Shown here: positions 17,320 through 25,793 of the stretch, one piece after another
Position numbering within the stretch: the stretch's first letter is position 1
Layout: each line of letters begins with the position of its first letter
Origin: a bacterium
GTDB lineage: Bacteria; Zhuqueibacterota; Zhuqueibacteria; Zhuqueibacterales; Zhuqueibacteraceae
Direction of reading: 5' to 3'
Assembly: GCA_023150945.1 (NCBI GenBank)
Contig: JAKLJX010000021.1
Location: forward strand, 56,254 to 120,253
Length of the DNA stretch: 64,000 nucleotides
Translations under genes and position numbers: made by a program
The notes under the pieces: generated by a model
Seen by the model: only the letters and a program-made list of their open reading frames with translations
Databases searched by the model: none
What the model was told of the DNA's origin: nothing

Positions 17320-19866
17320 ATGCCCAAGCTGGTTCTCAAAAAAAAGGCGGAGGTGTTGGCGGAGTTTCAGTTGAAAGGCGCCAACTCCGTTTTCACCGTT
17401 GGCTCCGAGGCCGGAAATGATGTGGTCATCGCGGACCGCCAGGTTTCGATGCACCACTTGCATATCGAGCGCCAGGGCAACCGGTACTTTGTGCGCGACC
17501 TCAAGAGCGCCTTCGGCACGCAGGTGAACAACCGCCGCCTCCACGACAAGACCGAAATTCACGACGGCGATGCGATTCAACTCGGCGATCACACGCTGGT
17601 CTTCCGCAACCCGCTGGAGGCGGAAGAGGCGCCGGCGGGCGATCGCGCCGGCCGCGGCTCGGTGAATGATTTTTGGAGCGATGTCAAAGACGCGGTCATC
17701 GACGTGGTGCAGGGCGAAGCCACCAGCCCCGGCGAACGGCCGCGCGAGCCTCATTTCTTCGACATCCGCGAACCCAGCGACCAGGATCGCATCAAGCGGC
17801 TGGATGAAGCCGAGGAATTCAAAGCCGACAGCCTGAAAAAGGAGCTTTCCGAAGTCCTGGAGCAGGTTTCCGCCGAGGAGGAAAAAGACGCCTTTCAGGC
17901 CGGCCGCGAAGTCGAGAAGTCGCCTTATTACCTGCTGGCGATCTACGGCCCCTATTTGGGCAAGCGCTATCAGGTCAATTTTGGTGAAACGCGCATCGGC
18001 CGTGATGGCCGGCTGAACGATATCGTCATCCGCGAGAACCGTAAAGGTGAGGTCGATCCCAGCATCTCCCGCCGCCACGCCACCATCACCTATCGCGACA
18101 GCAAATTCCACCTGAGCGACAAGCGCAGCAAGAGCCGCACGTATTTGAATCAAGACATGCTCAGCGAAACCGATGAATGGCTGATCACGCCCGGCGATGA
18201 GATCGAAATCGTGAGCGACCAGCAGAGCACGATTTTCCGCTTTGTCGCCGAAGGCAATTGGGATTTTTCCTATCCCCGGCGCGCCGGGGCCTGGTGGCTG
18301 CGCTACCGCTCGCTCGCCATGAATATCGGCGCCGGCGTGCTGACCACCATCGCGTTTGCACTCGCGGTGCTGGCCTGGCAGGCGCGCGCCGTGGTGACGC
18401 ACACGCCCGACCCGCTGCAGGTGCAAAGCAAGATCTTCACCAAGATCGATCTGACCGACGTCGAAAAGAACACGGTCAGACTTTCGAAATCAGACACCCG
18501 CATTCCGCCCAAGCCGCTGCTGGCCGATATCAATGCCGACAAGTATGTCGATCTGGTGGTCACCAAAAGCAACGGCACGCTGGCGGCGATCGACGGCCGC
18601 AGCCGGCGCCGGCTCTGGCAATCGAGCGGGATCGTGCTGGATCACAGTTTTCCCGCCACCGCCGCGGACTTGAACGACGACGGCAATGACGATCTCGTGG
18701 CGCTGACCGCGGATGCGCATCTGGTGGCCATCGATGGCCTGCATGGCGCGGAGATTTGGACCAGCCCGTTCTTCGAATCCAAAATCATCGGGCCGCCGGT
18801 CGTCGGCCGCTTTGACCGCAACGACAGCCCGGATGTGGCGGTGATCAGCGCCGACGGCAAACTCGAAATCGGCTATTCCCGCATCTTCAAGCCGGAATGG
18901 GTGGAGGTGAAAATGGGATTGGTCTCGCAGGCGCCGCTGTCCACCGCGGATTTGAACAATGACGGCTGCGACGAAATTCTGATTGGCACCGATCGCGGGC
19001 TGGTGCTGATTTTCGACGGCGCCGAGCGCCGCCTCGCGGGCACGGTCGATGTCAATCTCAGCCTGAACAAACTCAAAGGCAGCTACAACGAAGACAATCA
19101 AATCCGCTATCCGGTGGGCGTCGCGGATCTCAACGGCGACCAGCGTCCCGATCTGGTGGTCGCCAGCATGCAGGGGAATCTGGTTACCATCGACATTTCG
19201 GAAAGAACCCCGGAAGGCAAGATCAAGGCGCGCGAGTTGTGGTGGAGCGCGTTGGCGCCCGCGGGCATGCCGGTGACCGAGTTCAATTACCCGTTCAGTT
19301 TGGGTGATGTGGACGGCGATGGCCGCAGCGACGTGGTAGTGGTGGGCGCGGACAGCTCGCTGCAGGCGTTTTCCGGTGCGGGCCGCGAAGGCCAGCAGCA
19401 ACGCAGTCTGTGGCGCGTCAGCAGCGGCTCGATTCTGCATTTGCCTGCGCTGTTCGATTTCAACAAGGATCGCCACACCGACGTCGTCATTGTCGAACTT
19501 TTGGGGATCATCAAAATTCTCGACGGCCGCAACGGCGGCATCTTGTGGGAGGAGCACAAAGCGCTCAAGCATCCCGCGGACATGCCGCTGCTGGCCGATG
19601 CCGGCGCGAACAACACCATGGACATTCTGGTGCTCAACTATGACGGCACGGTGAATGATTTTCGCAGCAATCGCCGGGTGGCCGCGGGCACGATCGTCTG
19701 GGGCCAGCGCTACGCGGATGCCACCAATCGCGCCGCCGTCACCTACGTCGAGCGCACCACCGGCGCCTATGATGCCACGCTGATTTTCAGCGCCGGCGTG
19801 ATCCTGCTGGCGAATCTCGGCAATTTCCTGCTGCGCCAGCGCCGGCGTAAATTTGCCAAAAGCTGA
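17320..19866 (+). CDS. Twin FHA-domain membrane protein with FG-GAP/VCBS-type beta-propeller
   Basis: ATG 17320 follows GGGAGAAGAG. Product 848 residues. FHA domain 1 spans about 5-100 (VGSEAGNDVVI, HLHIERQGNRYFV). An acidic helical linker follows, then FHA domain 2 at about 203-308 (TRIGRDGRLNDIVI, SISRRHATI). Two cytoplasmic FHA domains should bind phosphothreonine made by the neighbouring kinase. A membrane segment lies near 335-357. The remaining 450 residues have at least seven calcium-loop-like repeats (ADINADKYVDL, ADLNDDGNDDL, ADLNNDGCDEI, ADLNGDQRPDL, GDVDGDGRSDV and others), an integrin-type propeller outside the membrane. A second hydrophobic segment near 815-838 with an RQRRRK end returns to the cytoplasm. 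It could be a receptor or scaffold that links outside binding to phospho-signalling; that function is inferred. Confidence 0.85.
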   Translation: MPKLVLKKKAEVLAEFQLKGANSVFTVGSEAGNDVVIADRQVSMHHLHIERQGNRYFVRDLKSAFGTQVNNRRLHDKTEIHDGDAIQLGDHTLVFRNPLEAEEAPAGDRAGRGSVNDFWSDVKDAVIDVVQGEATSPGERPREPHFFDIREPSDQDRIKRLDEAEEFKADSLKKELSEVLEQVSAEEEKDAFQAGREVEKSPYYLLAIYGPYLGKRYQVNFGETRIGRDGRLNDIVIRENRKGEVDPSISRRHATITYRDSKFHLSDKRSKSRTYLNQDMLSETDEWLITPGDEIEIVSDQQSTIFRFVAEGNWDFSYPRRAGAWWLRYRSLAMNIGAGVLTTIAFALAVLAWQARAVVTHTPDPLQVQSKIFTKIDLTDVEKNTVRLSKSDTRIPPKPLLADINADKYVDLVVTKSNGTLAAIDGRSRRRLWQSSGIVLDHSFPATAADLNDDGNDDLVALTADAHLVAIDGLHGAEIWTSPFFESKIIGPPVVGRFDRNDSPDVAVISADGKLEIGYSRIFKPEWVEVKMGLVSQAPLSTADLNNDGCDEILIGTDRGLVLIFDGAERRLAGTVDVNLSLNKLKGSYNEDNQIRYPVGVADLNGDQRPDLVVASMQGNLVTIDISERTPEGKIKARELWWSALAPAGMPVTEFNYPFSLGDVDGDGRSDVVVVGADSSLQAFSGAGREGQQQRSLWRVSSGSILHLPALFDFNKDRHTDVVIVELLGIIKILDGRNGGILWEEHKALKHPADMPLLADAGANNTMDILVLNYDGTVNDFRSNRRVAAGTIVWGQRYADATNRAAVTYVERTTGAYDATLIFSAGVILLANLGNFLLRQRRRKFAKS

Positions 19867-19889
19867 ATCCCGAGGGAACGAGGCGTGTC

Positions 19890-21530
19890 ATGGAAATATT
19901 GATGGCGGCAGCGACCGATCGCGGCACGGTGCGTGAGGGCAACGAGGATTTCTTCTTCTATTCCAAAAAGAAGAATCTGGTCATCGTGTGCGACGGCATG
20001 GGCGGCCACAAAGCCGGCGAAACCGCCAGCCGCATTGCCGGCGAAACCGTGCGCGACATTTTCCTCTATCCCGACCTCGCCGAAATCGCGCGGCTGGGGC
20101 AGGACATCACCGACCGCCTGCCCGTGCTCGCGCTGCGGCTGGTGCTGGGCGCGCGCCTGGCCAACCGCCGCCTTTTTCTGATGGCGGAGCAGGATCCAGC
20201 GCTGCGCGGCATGGGCACGACGCTCGCCGCCGTGGCCTTCTCCGATCATTCCGCCTGCGCCGTGCATGTCGGCGACAGCCGCATCTACCGCCTCACGCGC
20301 GAGAAGATCCAGCCGATCACTGAAGATCACAGTTGGATCAATGAACTGTTGCAGGACCGGGACATCAGCGCGGAGGAGGCCCATCATTTCCGCAAGAAGA
20401 ACGTCCTGACCCGCGCGCTCGGCACCCATCTCTCGGTCAAGATCGATGTGCAGTGGTTTCCGCTCACTTCGAACACCACCTTTCTCCTCTGCACCGACGG
20501 CCTGCACAATGCGCTGCCCGAGCAGGAGATTCTGAAAGCGCTCGCGCCGCGCGAAGATACCGGTCTGCAGAAGAGCGTCGAGCAACTGGTGCAGCGCGCC
20601 AAAGAAACCAACGGCTCCGACAACATCACCGCGGCCGCGGCCCGCGTGAAGAAAGTGCCGAACAAAGCCTCGCCCTGGGGCGAAGCGAAAATGACCATTC
20701 CCAACGAGCCGGCCAAGCTGTTGCCGCTGGAAGACCGCTTCATCAAAAAACAATTTCGCCACGCCGAGGTGCCGGCGGCCTCACCGGAACGGAAACAGCG
20801 CTCGCCGCGGCGACTGCTGGTGGCGGGCGCGCTGGTGCTGGTTTTGGCCGCCTCCGGTTTTGGCGTCATGCGCTCGTTTCTCGGGCGTCAGGTCGAGGCC
20901 GATGCCGCAGCCGGGAATGCCGGTGAAACGCATGCCGGGCTGCTGCCGGCGAGTGATGCCAACACGCGCGAGGGCATCACCGTGGTGCAGCTCGACAGCA
21001 GCCTGCTCGATTTGCCCGCGCCCAGCGCGCCGGCGCGCACGGCACGGGCGGTGGCGTCGCAACGAGCCAGCGGTGCAGCAGATTCTCTGCAGGCCAGCGA
21101 ACGCGAATCCAATCGCGCGCAGGCAGCAGCGCCGCCGCCCGCGGCAGGCACCGGGAGCGCGCGTAGTCCGCAAGCAGCAGGCACGGCCGAGGCCGGTGAC
21201 GCAGCAAACGAACCGAATGCTTTTCCCAATCTCGTTGAGCGCAGAGAGGAAAACAGCGCCACCGCGCAGACCACCAGTCTGGTGCCGCAGGCCGGCGGCC
21301 GCATTTATTTGCCCGGCTTGAACCGGCCGCGCTACAACGGCGCCTTGCTGTTTGTCAATGAGGCCTTGATCGGGCCGGTGCGCCAGGTTGCCGATGTCGG
21401 ATTCTTCCTCCGCCCCGGCCAGTATACCATTGCGATCAAAGACAGCCTGGGCCGCATCATGCACCAACGCGCAAACATTCGAGTGCTGGAGGGTGACGTC
21501 AAACCGCTGGAATTCAACCGGCAGAACTAA
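19890..21530 (+). CDS. PP2C-family Ser/Thr protein phosphatase, membrane-anchored
   Basis: ATG 19890 begins 23 nt after the FHA gene. Residues 1-250 carry the PP2C metal and core motifs: NEDFFFY, CDGMGGHKAGE, GMGTTLAAVAF, VGDSRIYRL, LCTDGLHNAL and GSDNITAAAARV. All Asp residues expected for two-metal catalysis are present. A single membrane segment follows near residues 310-330 (RLLVAGALVLVLAASGFGV). Outside the membrane there is an Ala/Pro/Arg-rich low-complexity stretch and then a C-terminal beta domain (IYLPGLNRPRYNGALLFVN, RPGQYTIAIKD) that resembles a PEGA-like fold. The enzyme most likely removes phosphate from targets of the upstream kinase. Confidence 0.9.
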   Translation: MEILMAAATDRGTVREGNEDFFFYSKKKNLVIVCDGMGGHKAGETASRIAGETVRDIFLYPDLAEIARLGQDITDRLPVLALRLVLGARLANRRLFLMAEQDPALRGMGTTLAAVAFSDHSACAVHVGDSRIYRLTREKIQPITEDHSWINELLQDRDISAEEAHHFRKKNVLTRALGTHLSVKIDVQWFPLTSNTTFLLCTDGLHNALPEQEILKALAPREDTGLQKSVEQLVQRAKETNGSDNITAAAARVKKVPNKASPWGEAKMTIPNEPAKLLPLEDRFIKKQFRHAEVPAASPERKQRSPRRLLVAGALVLVLAASGFGVMRSFLGRQVEADAAAGNAGETHAGLLPASDANTREGITVVQLDSSLLDLPAPSAPARTARAVASQRASGAADSLQASERESNRAQAAAPPPAAGTGSARSPQAAGTAEAGDAANEPNAFPNLVERREENSATAQTTSLVPQAGGRIYLPGLNRPRYNGALLFVNEALIGPVRQVADVGFFLRPGQYTIAIKDSLGRIMHQRANIRVLEGDVKPLEFNRQN

Positions 21531-21559
21531 GGACACCTCGTTGCGCGTTCGCATTCACG

Positions 21560-23944
21560 ATGACCAATTTACCCCAACAGGCCAATCGTCTCATTTCCAT
21601 CCTCCAAACGCTCGCCGAGGCCTACTACAGCCGCGGCCAATATGCGGACGCTATCGAGAAATTCGAACAACTGCTGCAGGCCGGCGCCGAGTCGCCGGAG
21701 ATCATCCACAAACTGGCCCTCGCCCATCTCGCGCGCCGCGATTATTCCCCTTCTGCCAAAGCCGCCTACGAGCGCGCCTTCGAGCTTTTTCCGCAGGAGG
21801 AAGAGCTGTGCCTGAAGCTCTGCCAGGTTTTGCTGGCGCAGCGCGCGCTCGACGGGTTCTCCTTTCGCGTTTATCAACGCGCGCTGGCCTTCCAACCTCC
21901 CTTTGAGAAAGACATCTATCAATCCTTCTTTCTCTATTTCCAAAGCCAGAATCAACTGCAGCACGCTTATGAAGCGCTCAAACAGGTCGTGCAATTGGAG
22001 CGCGGCCGGGACGCAGGCAATTTGTCGCGCCTGCAGAAGCTCGCCTGGCAACTCGGCCGCGAGAGCGAAGCGGAAACGCTGCTGGAGCGCCTCGAAGCCG
22101 TCAGCCCGCATACCGAAGTCATTCACCGCTTGCGCGGACTCACCGCCGCCTTTCGCATTCATCGCGAGCCCGAGGGCGTGGGGTATCCGCCGGCCGCGGC
22201 GCAGGTCATCAATCGCGCGCTGGCGGCCTATGGCAAATTGAACAGCGTGACGCTGGTGCGGGAATTTTGCCAGTTGCAATATGCCTTGCGCCTGGTCGAG
22301 TCGCGTTTGCTCGGCTGGCAGCCGGCCGTGCCGCTGCCGGCGGCCGCGCCGCTCGCCACCGCCGCAAGCACCGCGGAAGCCGGCGTGCCGCTCACTTCCG
22401 CTGGTTTGGCGGGAGAACTGTTTGCGCGACTGGCCTCGGATCTGGGAATGGATGCCTCCAGCCTGCATCTGCCCGGCGCCACGCTGCGCGCGATGGTGCT
22501 GCAGATCAGCAATCTCGAAAAGATCGCGCAGCAAACCAGCCCGCAACTGGCGGAAAACCTCGCCGGCCGCTTCTTGAATTTCTCCGCAAAATATCTCAGC
22601 AAAGCGGTGAATGCCGTGTGTTTCACGCTCAGCGACGGCATGATTGCCGTGGCCGGCGAATCCCTGCAACTGGCGCAGGCCACCGTGGAGCTGCTTCACA
22701 AGATCGAGAACTACAATTTCTCCGCTTCGCCTGCGAGCCGGCTGGCCGTGTCGATGGTGGTGCATGCCGTGCCGCCGGAGGCCGCTTCCGCCGCGCACGC
22801 ACTTGCCGCGCTGCATCTCGCGCTCAATCTGGTGGCGGCGCAGCAAACCGGCGGCAGCCGCGAGCATGCGCCCGGCAGCCGCCTGCTGTTTGAGCGCAGC
22901 TTCTATGAACGGGAAATGAATGTGGAAACGGTGGCCGCGCGCCTGGGCGGGACTTATGTCTCCGAACTGCCGGGATTCCGTGTCGAGGCCTATGAAGCGG
23001 TGTGGTACAATCCGCTGGATTATGTGGAAGAAAAGCGCAGCTATCAGCTCGGAAAATTTCTGGTGGTCGAACGGCTGCGCCACAGCGGGTCTGCCGGCAC
23101 CTATCGCGGCCGCGACCGCCAGTTGGAGCGGCGCGTCATCCTCAAGGCGCTCAGCCCGCAACGCAGCCTGCGCCTGGCGCAAAACCCGGCACAGCGCGAA
23201 CACATGATCAAAGCGTTGCAGCGCCTCGGCCGCCTGGAACAACCCGGGCTGGCATTGCTCTACGATCTCGGCTATCAGGATGGCCTGTTTTATTATGTCC
23301 GGGAATATCTCGAAGGCTCTTCGCTCGGACAGAGCCTGGCAAACAAAGGCCGTTTTTCGCCCTTCGAGACTTCGGCGATCGGCATCAAAATCTGCCGGGT
23401 GTTGCAGCAAACGCACAAACAAAAAATCGTGCACGGCAATCTCAAGCCCGCCAACGTTTGGCTGATGGCCAACGGCGAGCTTAAGATCACCGACTTCTTC
23501 GTGCCGGAATTCATTGCAACGCCCGGCGCGGCGCAACGGCCGGCAGGCTTAGGCTGGCGCTATTGCGCGCCGGAATGGCTGTTGCACGGCACACTCACGC
23601 CGGCTGGTGACATTTATGCGATCGGGATGATTTTGTATGAACTGGTGGCGGGTGAGCCGCCCTTCGCCAAGCAGGAAGAGTTGGAAAGCCCGGCCGATAT
23701 CCACAACCTGCCACCACCCGTGCTGACCGGCCTCCAGCCGGAGATCCCCGCGCTGCTCGCCAGCATCATCGAGCGTGCCGCTGACCGCTCGCTGCAACGC
23801 CGCTTCAAGAGCCTGGAGGAGTTGGAAGCCGCGCTGCAGGTCGCCCTCGAACAATCGCTGCCGAGCGATCAACCCGCCGCGCCAGCCGGTCCGGCCGCCT
23901 CCCTGTTTTCCTTCCGCCGCATGCTGAAATCGCGCAATGAATGA
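21560..23944 (+). CDS. TPR protein with C-terminal Ser/Thr kinase-like (probable pseudokinase) domain
   Basis: ATG 21560, 29 nt after the PP2C gene; 794 residues. The first 200 residues contain TPR helices (LAEAYYSRGQYADAIEKFEQLL, LALAHLARRDYSPSAKAAYERA). The middle part (about 290-470) is Ala/Leu-rich and may be a degenerate roadblock-like or helical domain; I do not recognise it. The C-terminal 280 residues have a kinase fold: GKFLVVERLRHSGSAGTYRG, VILK, then HGNLKPAN where HRD is expected, and TDFF where DFG is expected, followed by CAPEWL and DIYAIGMILYEL. The catalytic Asp of the HRD loop is Asn and the DFG glycine is lost, so catalysis is doubtful. It is probably a scaffold or allosteric partner of the first kinase. 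No membrane segment was seen. Confidence 0.82.
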   Translation: MTNLPQQANRLISILQTLAEAYYSRGQYADAIEKFEQLLQAGAESPEIIHKLALAHLARRDYSPSAKAAYERAFELFPQEEELCLKLCQVLLAQRALDGFSFRVYQRALAFQPPFEKDIYQSFFLYFQSQNQLQHAYEALKQVVQLERGRDAGNLSRLQKLAWQLGRESEAETLLERLEAVSPHTEVIHRLRGLTAAFRIHREPEGVGYPPAAAQVINRALAAYGKLNSVTLVREFCQLQYALRLVESRLLGWQPAVPLPAAAPLATAASTAEAGVPLTSAGLAGELFARLASDLGMDASSLHLPGATLRAMVLQISNLEKIAQQTSPQLAENLAGRFLNFSAKYLSKAVNAVCFTLSDGMIAVAGESLQLAQATVELLHKIENYNFSASPASRLAVSMVVHAVPPEAASAAHALAALHLALNLVAAQQTGGSREHAPGSRLLFERSFYEREMNVETVAARLGGTYVSELPGFRVEAYEAVWYNPLDYVEEKRSYQLGKFLVVERLRHSGSAGTYRGRDRQLERRVILKALSPQRSLRLAQNPAQREHMIKALQRLGRLEQPGLALLYDLGYQDGLFYYVREYLEGSSLGQSLANKGRFSPFETSAIGIKICRVLQQTHKQKIVHGNLKPANVWLMANGELKITDFFVPEFIATPGAAQRPAGLGWRYCAPEWLLHGTLTPAGDIYAIGMILYELVAGEPPFAKQEELESPADIHNLPPPVLTGLQPEIPALLASIIERAADRSLQRRFKSLEELEAALQVALEQSLPSDQPAAPAGPAASLFSFRRMLKSRNE

Positions 23945-23946
23945 AG

Positions 23947-23965
23947 CCGGCCGCGCCGAGGCCGG
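23947..23965. terminator. Possible hairpin between convergent genes
   Basis: A 6-bp GC stem (CCGGCC with GGCCGG, 7-nt loop) sits in the 29-nt gap between the convergent pseudokinase and beta-propeller genes. There is no T-run, so termination by this hairpin alone is uncertain. Confidence 0.25.
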
Positions 23966-23973
23966 TCGTCGCT

Positions 23974-25332
23974 TCAGTGAACCGACACGTTCTGCGGCGG
24001 CAGCGGCGACTTATCATCTGGTGACACGCCTGCAATCCAGCCCTCTTGCTCGCGTAAATCGATGAGATAAACATCCTGCGGACCGCCGAGCTTGCGCCAG
24101 TTGCTACTAAAGAGAAGGAATTTGCCGCTGCGGGAAATCACCGCATTGGGTTGGTCCCAATAGATGTTGTAGGAATAATCCCCCACCGAAAAGCGCTGGC
24201 TGCGGTGATGCGCGATGCGCCGCACATGGCGCGAGCCGTCGAGTTTCACGGCAAAAATCTCGTCATCGAAAGGGTGCACGTTTTCATCGGCAAGATGCTC
24301 GGGCGAGCTGTAGGTGCTGATGATCGCCCAGCCGGGCACGTCAAAGTTGCGGCAGGAAACCAGGCGGCTCAAGCCCCAGGCACAGCCGAGCAGATCGGTT
24401 TTCTCGCCGTTGTCGAGGCGGTATTTCTCGAGGTGCCGCAGACGGTCGGGATAGGTGGCTTCGGCATTGTCGGTCACGTAGACTTCCTGGCCCTCTTCAT
24501 CATAGCCCAAGTCGGCGTGATCGCTGAAGGGGTAATAGGCAAAGGGCATGAGTTCGAGGTTCGGCGCGCGATAAACATCCAGGCCCTGCCACTGCCCGTC
24601 GCCGTGCGGGGCGCCCACCAAAACCACAAGATACTTTCCCGAGGGCGACGCGCTGACCCAATCCACCGTATGGCCGGTGGCGGCGATGGTCGCGCCCACC
24701 CGCTGCCGGCTGGCAAGATCGAATAGAAAAAACTCCTGCAAGCCGGTGGACCACGGCCAATTTTTGCCGGCCAATCCCACATAGCGGCCGTCGCGGCTGA
24801 AGTTGCCCTCATCGAAATCGGTGACAAACTGATATTCGGGGAAAGTGTGCACTAAACTGGTCTGTCCGCTGGCGAAATCGTGCACCATGATTTTGTTGGC
24901 ATCAAACCAGTAGAGCCGATTGGGATCAGTGGGATGCCAGCGCGGTTGCGGATCGGTTTGCGTGTTTTTCACCGGCGCCCGCTGCAGATAGGCGCCGGCA
25001 ATCGAGTAGACGTGCCATTCGCCGCCGCGGCGATAGATGAGAATCCGGGATTCATCGGCATTGAAGGGGTTGAGCTTGGCATAATAGCAGATGAAGCCGT
25101 CGCTGCCCTGTGCCGCGGCGTCGGTCAGCCGCATGATCGTGGTGCCGAACACGGGATCTCGATAGCGCGCACCCTTGGCCGGTTTGGCCAGTGCCGGCTC
25201 GGGTAGCGGATCATGCGAGCTGATCATGCCGGCGGCTTGCGGAAGCCCGCTTTGCGCCAGTGCTGCCCACGGGCATGCCAGCAACAAACTCCCCACCCAC
25301 ACACCCAATTCCTTTTTGAGAGAATGCCTCAC
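23974..25332 (-). CDS. Secreted beta-propeller protein (TolB/oligogalacturonide-lyase-like)
   Basis: The 452-residue product starts with a signal peptide (KK, then a hydrophobic run ending ALAQS). The mature part has repeated blades with patterns such as PFNADESRILIYRRGGEWHVY, NFSRDGRYVGLAG, SASPSGKYLVVLVG and ISRSGKFLLFSSNW. These are WD40/TolB-like strands, each beginning with a small-residue-G-K/R-Y/F step. The RYRDPVFGTTIMRLTD N-terminus resembles oligogalacturonide-lyase-type propellers, but no lyase residues can be assigned. It is convergent with the kinase cassette and divergent from the polysaccharide locus. Likely periplasmic or extracellular binding protein; function unknown. Confidence 0.7.
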   Translation of the reverse strand: MRHSLKKELGVWVGSLLLACPWAALAQSGLPQAAGMISSHDPLPEPALAKPAKGARYRDPVFGTTIMRLTDAAAQGSDGFICYYAKLNPFNADESRILIYRRGGEWHVYSIAGAYLQRAPVKNTQTDPQPRWHPTDPNRLYWFDANKIMVHDFASGQTSLVHTFPEYQFVTDFDEGNFSRDGRYVGLAGKNWPWSTGLQEFFLFDLASRQRVGATIAATGHTVDWVSASPSGKYLVVLVGAPHGDGQWQGLDVYRAPNLELMPFAYYPFSDHADLGYDEEGQEVYVTDNAEATYPDRLRHLEKYRLDNGEKTDLLGCAWGLSRLVSCRNFDVPGWAIISTYSSPEHLADENVHPFDDEIFAVKLDGSRHVRRIAHHRSQRFSVGDYSYNIYWDQPNAVISRSGKFLLFSSNWRKLGGPQDVYLIDLREQEGWIAGVSPDDKSPLPPQNVSVH

Positions 25333-25793
25333 AACAACACTCCTCGTCGTTGCGGTGATCTACAGCAAGAATGATAGTTTATGAAAGTCTGATTCGCGCC
25401 AACCGCGCCACCGCTCGTGCTGCGACGCGAACCGGGAGAAAGGCGCGCAGCATTCGTCATTCACCTGCCGGTTCGCCGTTCGCCGGCGCCACGCCGACCG
25501 GCAGTGGTTGCAGCCGGCAAGCGTGGCAGCGCCGCACGTTATCCATTTCTTGCGCCTCAGGCAAACAAATTTTGCTTAACAATCTGCCGGTTGCCGGAGC
25601 GCGGCGCGGCGTAAGGAAATTACAGCGCCGCAAGAATCCTGGCACGCTCTTCGCCAATCGGCGGTGCTGGCCGGTATTCTTACGGCATCCGTACCGCCAC
25701 CCAACGTGGCAAGCCAGGGGGTAGGGTGGCGGCGCCAACTACTGCGTTGCTGCAGGATGACAACGCTCTGCTCACCTGTAATCCGATTCATTC
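25333..25793. other. Divergent intergenic region before the polysaccharide locus
   Basis: About 460 bp between divergent genes. Short frames here show no protein-like composition. It should contain promoters for both sides; one sigma-54-like site is listed separately. Confidence 0.5.
25640..25654 (+). promoter_or_regulatory. Possible sigma-54 (-24/-12) promoter
   Basis: TGGCACG, four bases, then TCGC. The invariant GG and GC are correctly spaced against the consensus TGGCACG-N4-TTGC, with one mismatch in the -12 box. It lies 140 nt before the first gene of the polysaccharide locus. A single match in 64 kb can arise by chance. Confidence 0.3.

Noticed and set aside
16147..18426. Long antisense frame of 759 codons across the kinase and FHA genes
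   Set aside because: It lies opposite two well-supported genes, has low-complexity composition and no domain. It is a by-product of GC-rich codon use.
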